A DNA stretch of 64,000 bases from Halobacterium wangiae (GTDB lineage: Archaea > Halobacteriota > Halobacteria > Halobacteriales > Halobacteriaceae): positions 1,488,001 through 1,552,000 of the forward strand of contig NZ_CP089588.1 in assembly GCF_021249345.1 (NCBI RefSeq), read 5' to 3'. Numbering within the stretch: position 1 is the stretch's first letter; the number at the start of each line of letters is the position of its first letter. The notes below the pieces were generated by a model. The model saw only the letters and a program-made list of their open reading frames with translations. It had not been told where the DNA came from and ran no database searches. Positions 62,901 to 64,000 of this stretch are shown piece after piece. Both the position numbers and the translations under genes were made by a program.

Positions 62901-63802
62901 GGGGGCGTGTAGGATGCTTCGGTCTCGTCGTCTCTCGGAACGATGGCTTCGAGAACGCGATCTTGGACCGTCCCGAGTCCACGCTCTAGGTCGTAGATTG
63001 TACTATCGGCCTGAGTCGTCCAGTCACCACCAGGACAACAGACGGCCTGATAGATGACCGGGACGTCGACGTCCTGCATCGTCTCGACTAGTGTGGCCAA
63101 TGGAATCCGCCGAGACTCCGCTTGTGTGGGGTGCCCGCGTGACTGGGTGTGTCGCTTCGATGGCGTACGAGGTTCGTTGGCGTTCGTGAAGTCCTCGAAT
63201 GACCTCAGGGGTGTCTGCCAGTCGTCCCGGCGTACAGTACGGCCGCGGTAGGTGACGCCCGCAACGTAGGGGGGACCTCGCGTACCCGCGGAATGCGTAG
63301 CACTGGTGTTGGTGGTTGAGTTGTCTGGTCGTGTTTGTGGGAGTGAACGTGGGAGGTGTTCTTCGATGTGCCGGGGGTGCCATTGGGCTTCTCGTAGCTC
63401 GTAGGTGTTGGGCAACGCAGTCCGCAGAACGCTCTTGAGTTGAGAGAATAGGTCTGCGTGTGTCGTCCCGGCGAGATAGCGGATGGTCGTATCTGGTCGC
63501 CCGTCAGAGACGAGGACCCATTCTATGAGTGGTGTTTGTGATGAACGACCCAGGACCGCGCGAATCCCGGTTTTCGTCTCGCTGTCGAGGAGTGCGTGCA
63601 GGGAGTCCATCGCACGCCCAATCGTTCGTGCGTCGAGTGGAGTCTCGGACGGACGAATCTCGAGGTATGTACGAGGGGTCACCGACTCAGGCGGTGCTTC
63701 GAGTTCGGAGTAATGTTTGAGTGGGAGCGCTGACTCGGCTTCTTCGACGATATCTGGGTGGGCGGTATCGGGTTCAGTATTAGGAGTATTTGGGGTCGAC
63801 AT
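59999..63802 (-). CDS. Conjugation-type ATPase with C-terminal nuclease-like domain
   Basis: The ATG at 63802 gives 1267 residues. The ATPase core (Walker A GDTGSGKSVLQ near 494-504, Walker B VYLEEAADV near 755-763, and 'FDFGGMEAGVKRTLTLALLS') resembles HerA/VirB4/TraG-type DNA-pumping ATPases. After an acidic linker with many Glu/Asp and two Cys pairs (RCSRC, ECC) comes a C-terminal region with HRLDCAGLDANGEIVVVVEA, an E-x-E variant of the PD-(D/E)XK nuclease core. It suggests a DNA transfer or processing machine of a conjugative or integrated element. The longer frame from 63895 is less likely. Confidence 0.75.
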   Translation of the reverse strand: MSTPNTPNTEPDTAHPDIVEEAESALPLKHYSELEAPPESVTPRTYLEIRPSETPLDARTIGRAMDSLHALLDSETKTGIRAVLGRSSQTPLIEWVLVSDGRPDTTIRYLAGTTHADLFSQLKSVLRTALPNTYELREAQWHPRHIEEHLPRSLPQTRPDNSTTNTSATHSAGTRGPPYVAGVTYRGRTVRRDDWQTPLRSFEDFTNANEPRTPSKRHTQSRGHPTQAESRRIPLATLVETMQDVDVPVIYQAVCCPGGDWTTQADSTIYDLERGLGTVQDRVLEAIVPRDDETEASYTPPRADQHRIEGIRGRTLRRTFRMSARAVALTHESPTDADSAAKRLRSVFASIGGETHTITGRVTTDDELYAGPGYPPGTQIFEAVCDRLVGRVSYDAKRSYLPWVPHESTGFIVAPEELPGFCLLGGAGLTPSGRRALATRSPERIGIPLPPPELLGRYRGPGMALGMPLTRDRQPYGHPLILPPAQQTRHVLVVGDTGSGKSVLQCTAMLTNTIATDGPAIVFDTKGGGTALEYLRAHFAAYGDLEDVHYFDFTRVLPALTFFDITRLLEAGVPHEEARSRKASHYEELLQGVMGAEQYGQAQESVKVLRNHVKALFDPIHGEDSFSHADLYAALRRTQEQRATPPVSDDRLATYFESLLERDRDIFQKVMTGAIGRADSIATDGRLGPLFEHTAENGEGARFDFSECISEDSVIVFDFGGMEAGVKRTLTLALLSNLWSALKARSQNTPESEVALVNVYLEEAADVADTSLVDTLLSQGRSFELSMTLGVQFPRQLDSPDPENETYLEALNETATFIVGNVSVRDDLAEVLATEGMPPEAVARRLSALRRGNWLVRPGSGFDEATPRPFLTESLPAPNGHPASDAPLSESEEARFQAALENAESRTLREAGLPQTNPDEEVDDESDTKEEDGDEVEDEESVSTQSVTRVDSLLPYTKRLPRVVAYDEQAHALRCSRCQNRYDPSIEGLRRAIECCYSMGDVKRDNIPVCEFNLKLAPSEITDSPWSIPQLLFLQAVYNAQQLRYDRLEYDIVGDSMLRLQEYVGIEAGELEELIEAGVLRRDGDHPHRLYSVPPEGRSVIGEAYREGIDYGHGAGDLEESAQHVCLNEAARRFLVQEFQEDPDSEVVEVQTYYELGDGHRLDCAGLDANGEIVVVVEAERINHDRAEAIVNDYDKMASCDPVEAIWVVLNREDAHEVLETLYNPSTGKPRVDKTYSRNTPPQQFRLNAPGATSIYPISYLQKELQD

Positions 63803-64000
63803 ATACGGGGGCCATCTGGGCTGATTTTCGGGGTAGCGAGTCAGCCCACTCACTAGGGGGTAATTAGTTGCATTTCTGTTGAACAGGACAGTCAACGCCC
63901 GTGAACACTCCGCTCGCGCGGATTATCCCACTCTCAGTGGTTTCCTGGCTCGGGTGAAACCCGACGCGCATGTCTTTCTGGGTGACAGGGCCAGCGCGCA
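63803..64000. other. Window edge, nothing identified
   Basis: Upstream of the ATPase gene; it should contain its promoter on the minus side. No gene is supported before the window ends. Confidence 0.35.

Overview
The window is from a halophilic archaeon of the class Halobacteria. Its proteins are very acidic. It carries many families known mainly from haloarchaea: HalOD1, DUF7344-type winged helices, bat-type HTH_10 regulators, DUF7522-like and DUF7979-like proteins, and DUF6360. Secreted proteins have twin-arginine/lipobox signals, and several genes start 25-35 bases downstream of a TATA box with little or no leader. All assignments come from reading the sequence; no database search was run.

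Layout. (1) 1-11.6 kb is accessory: a giant membrane-anchored STAND-type NTPase followed by a DUF2971-like protein (a candidate defence pair), two membrane proteins, a restriction-endonuclease-fold protein and a secreted HExxH protease. (2) 11.9-22.3 kb is GC-rich and core-like: a lamin-tail protein, a membrane-anchored surface protein, a soluble methyl-accepting protein with CheW, tRNA-Lys, an M20 peptidase, a siroheme nitrite/sulfite reductase with a DUF6360 partner, and an NnrS-like membrane protein. (3) 22.3-36.7 kb is a mosaic of regulators (TrmB, Lrp/AsnC, DUF7344), an MFS exporter, a response-regulator/histidine-kinase hybrid, a divergent adenylosuccinate synthetase with a TIM-barrel partner, and a CPBP protease. 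It is interrupted by gene-poor remnants. (4) 37-39.5 kb is a metal(loid)-type operon of two ArsR regulators, small Cys proteins and a permease. (5) 40.6-46.1 kb is dense in small signalling and transcription proteins. (6) 46.2-47.2 kb is a lipoprotein gene bounded by 35-bp inverted repeats. (7) 47.7-50.4 kb holds an OB-fold protein behind a large palindrome, a zinc-finger protein and a lipoprotein. (8) 50.6-55.1 kb is an array in which one small gene (once two) alternates with a dispersed ~85-bp hairpin repeat, here called R85. It ends at a truncated tyrosine recombinase. (9) 55.4-64 kb has two sensor kinases with nearly the same catalytic core and a conjugation-type ATPase with a C-terminal nuclease-like domain.

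The most unusual feature is the R85 family: eight copies in 4.5 kb plus five elsewhere, one of them inverted. In the array, copies start only 4-108 bases after the stop codon of the preceding plus-strand gene. Unrelated genes (HalOD1, zinc ribbon, TRAM-like, three exported proteins, a membrane peptide, an unknown) sit between copies. This resembles a gene-cassette array, but the repeats lack canonical integron attC cores, so a MITE family that collected between accessory genes is the main alternative.

Functionally, the accessory parts combine candidate immunity genes, stress and metal response, many small transcription factors and horizontal-transfer machinery. The GC-rich middle holds nitrogen/sulfur assimilation, chemotaxis and peptide metabolism.
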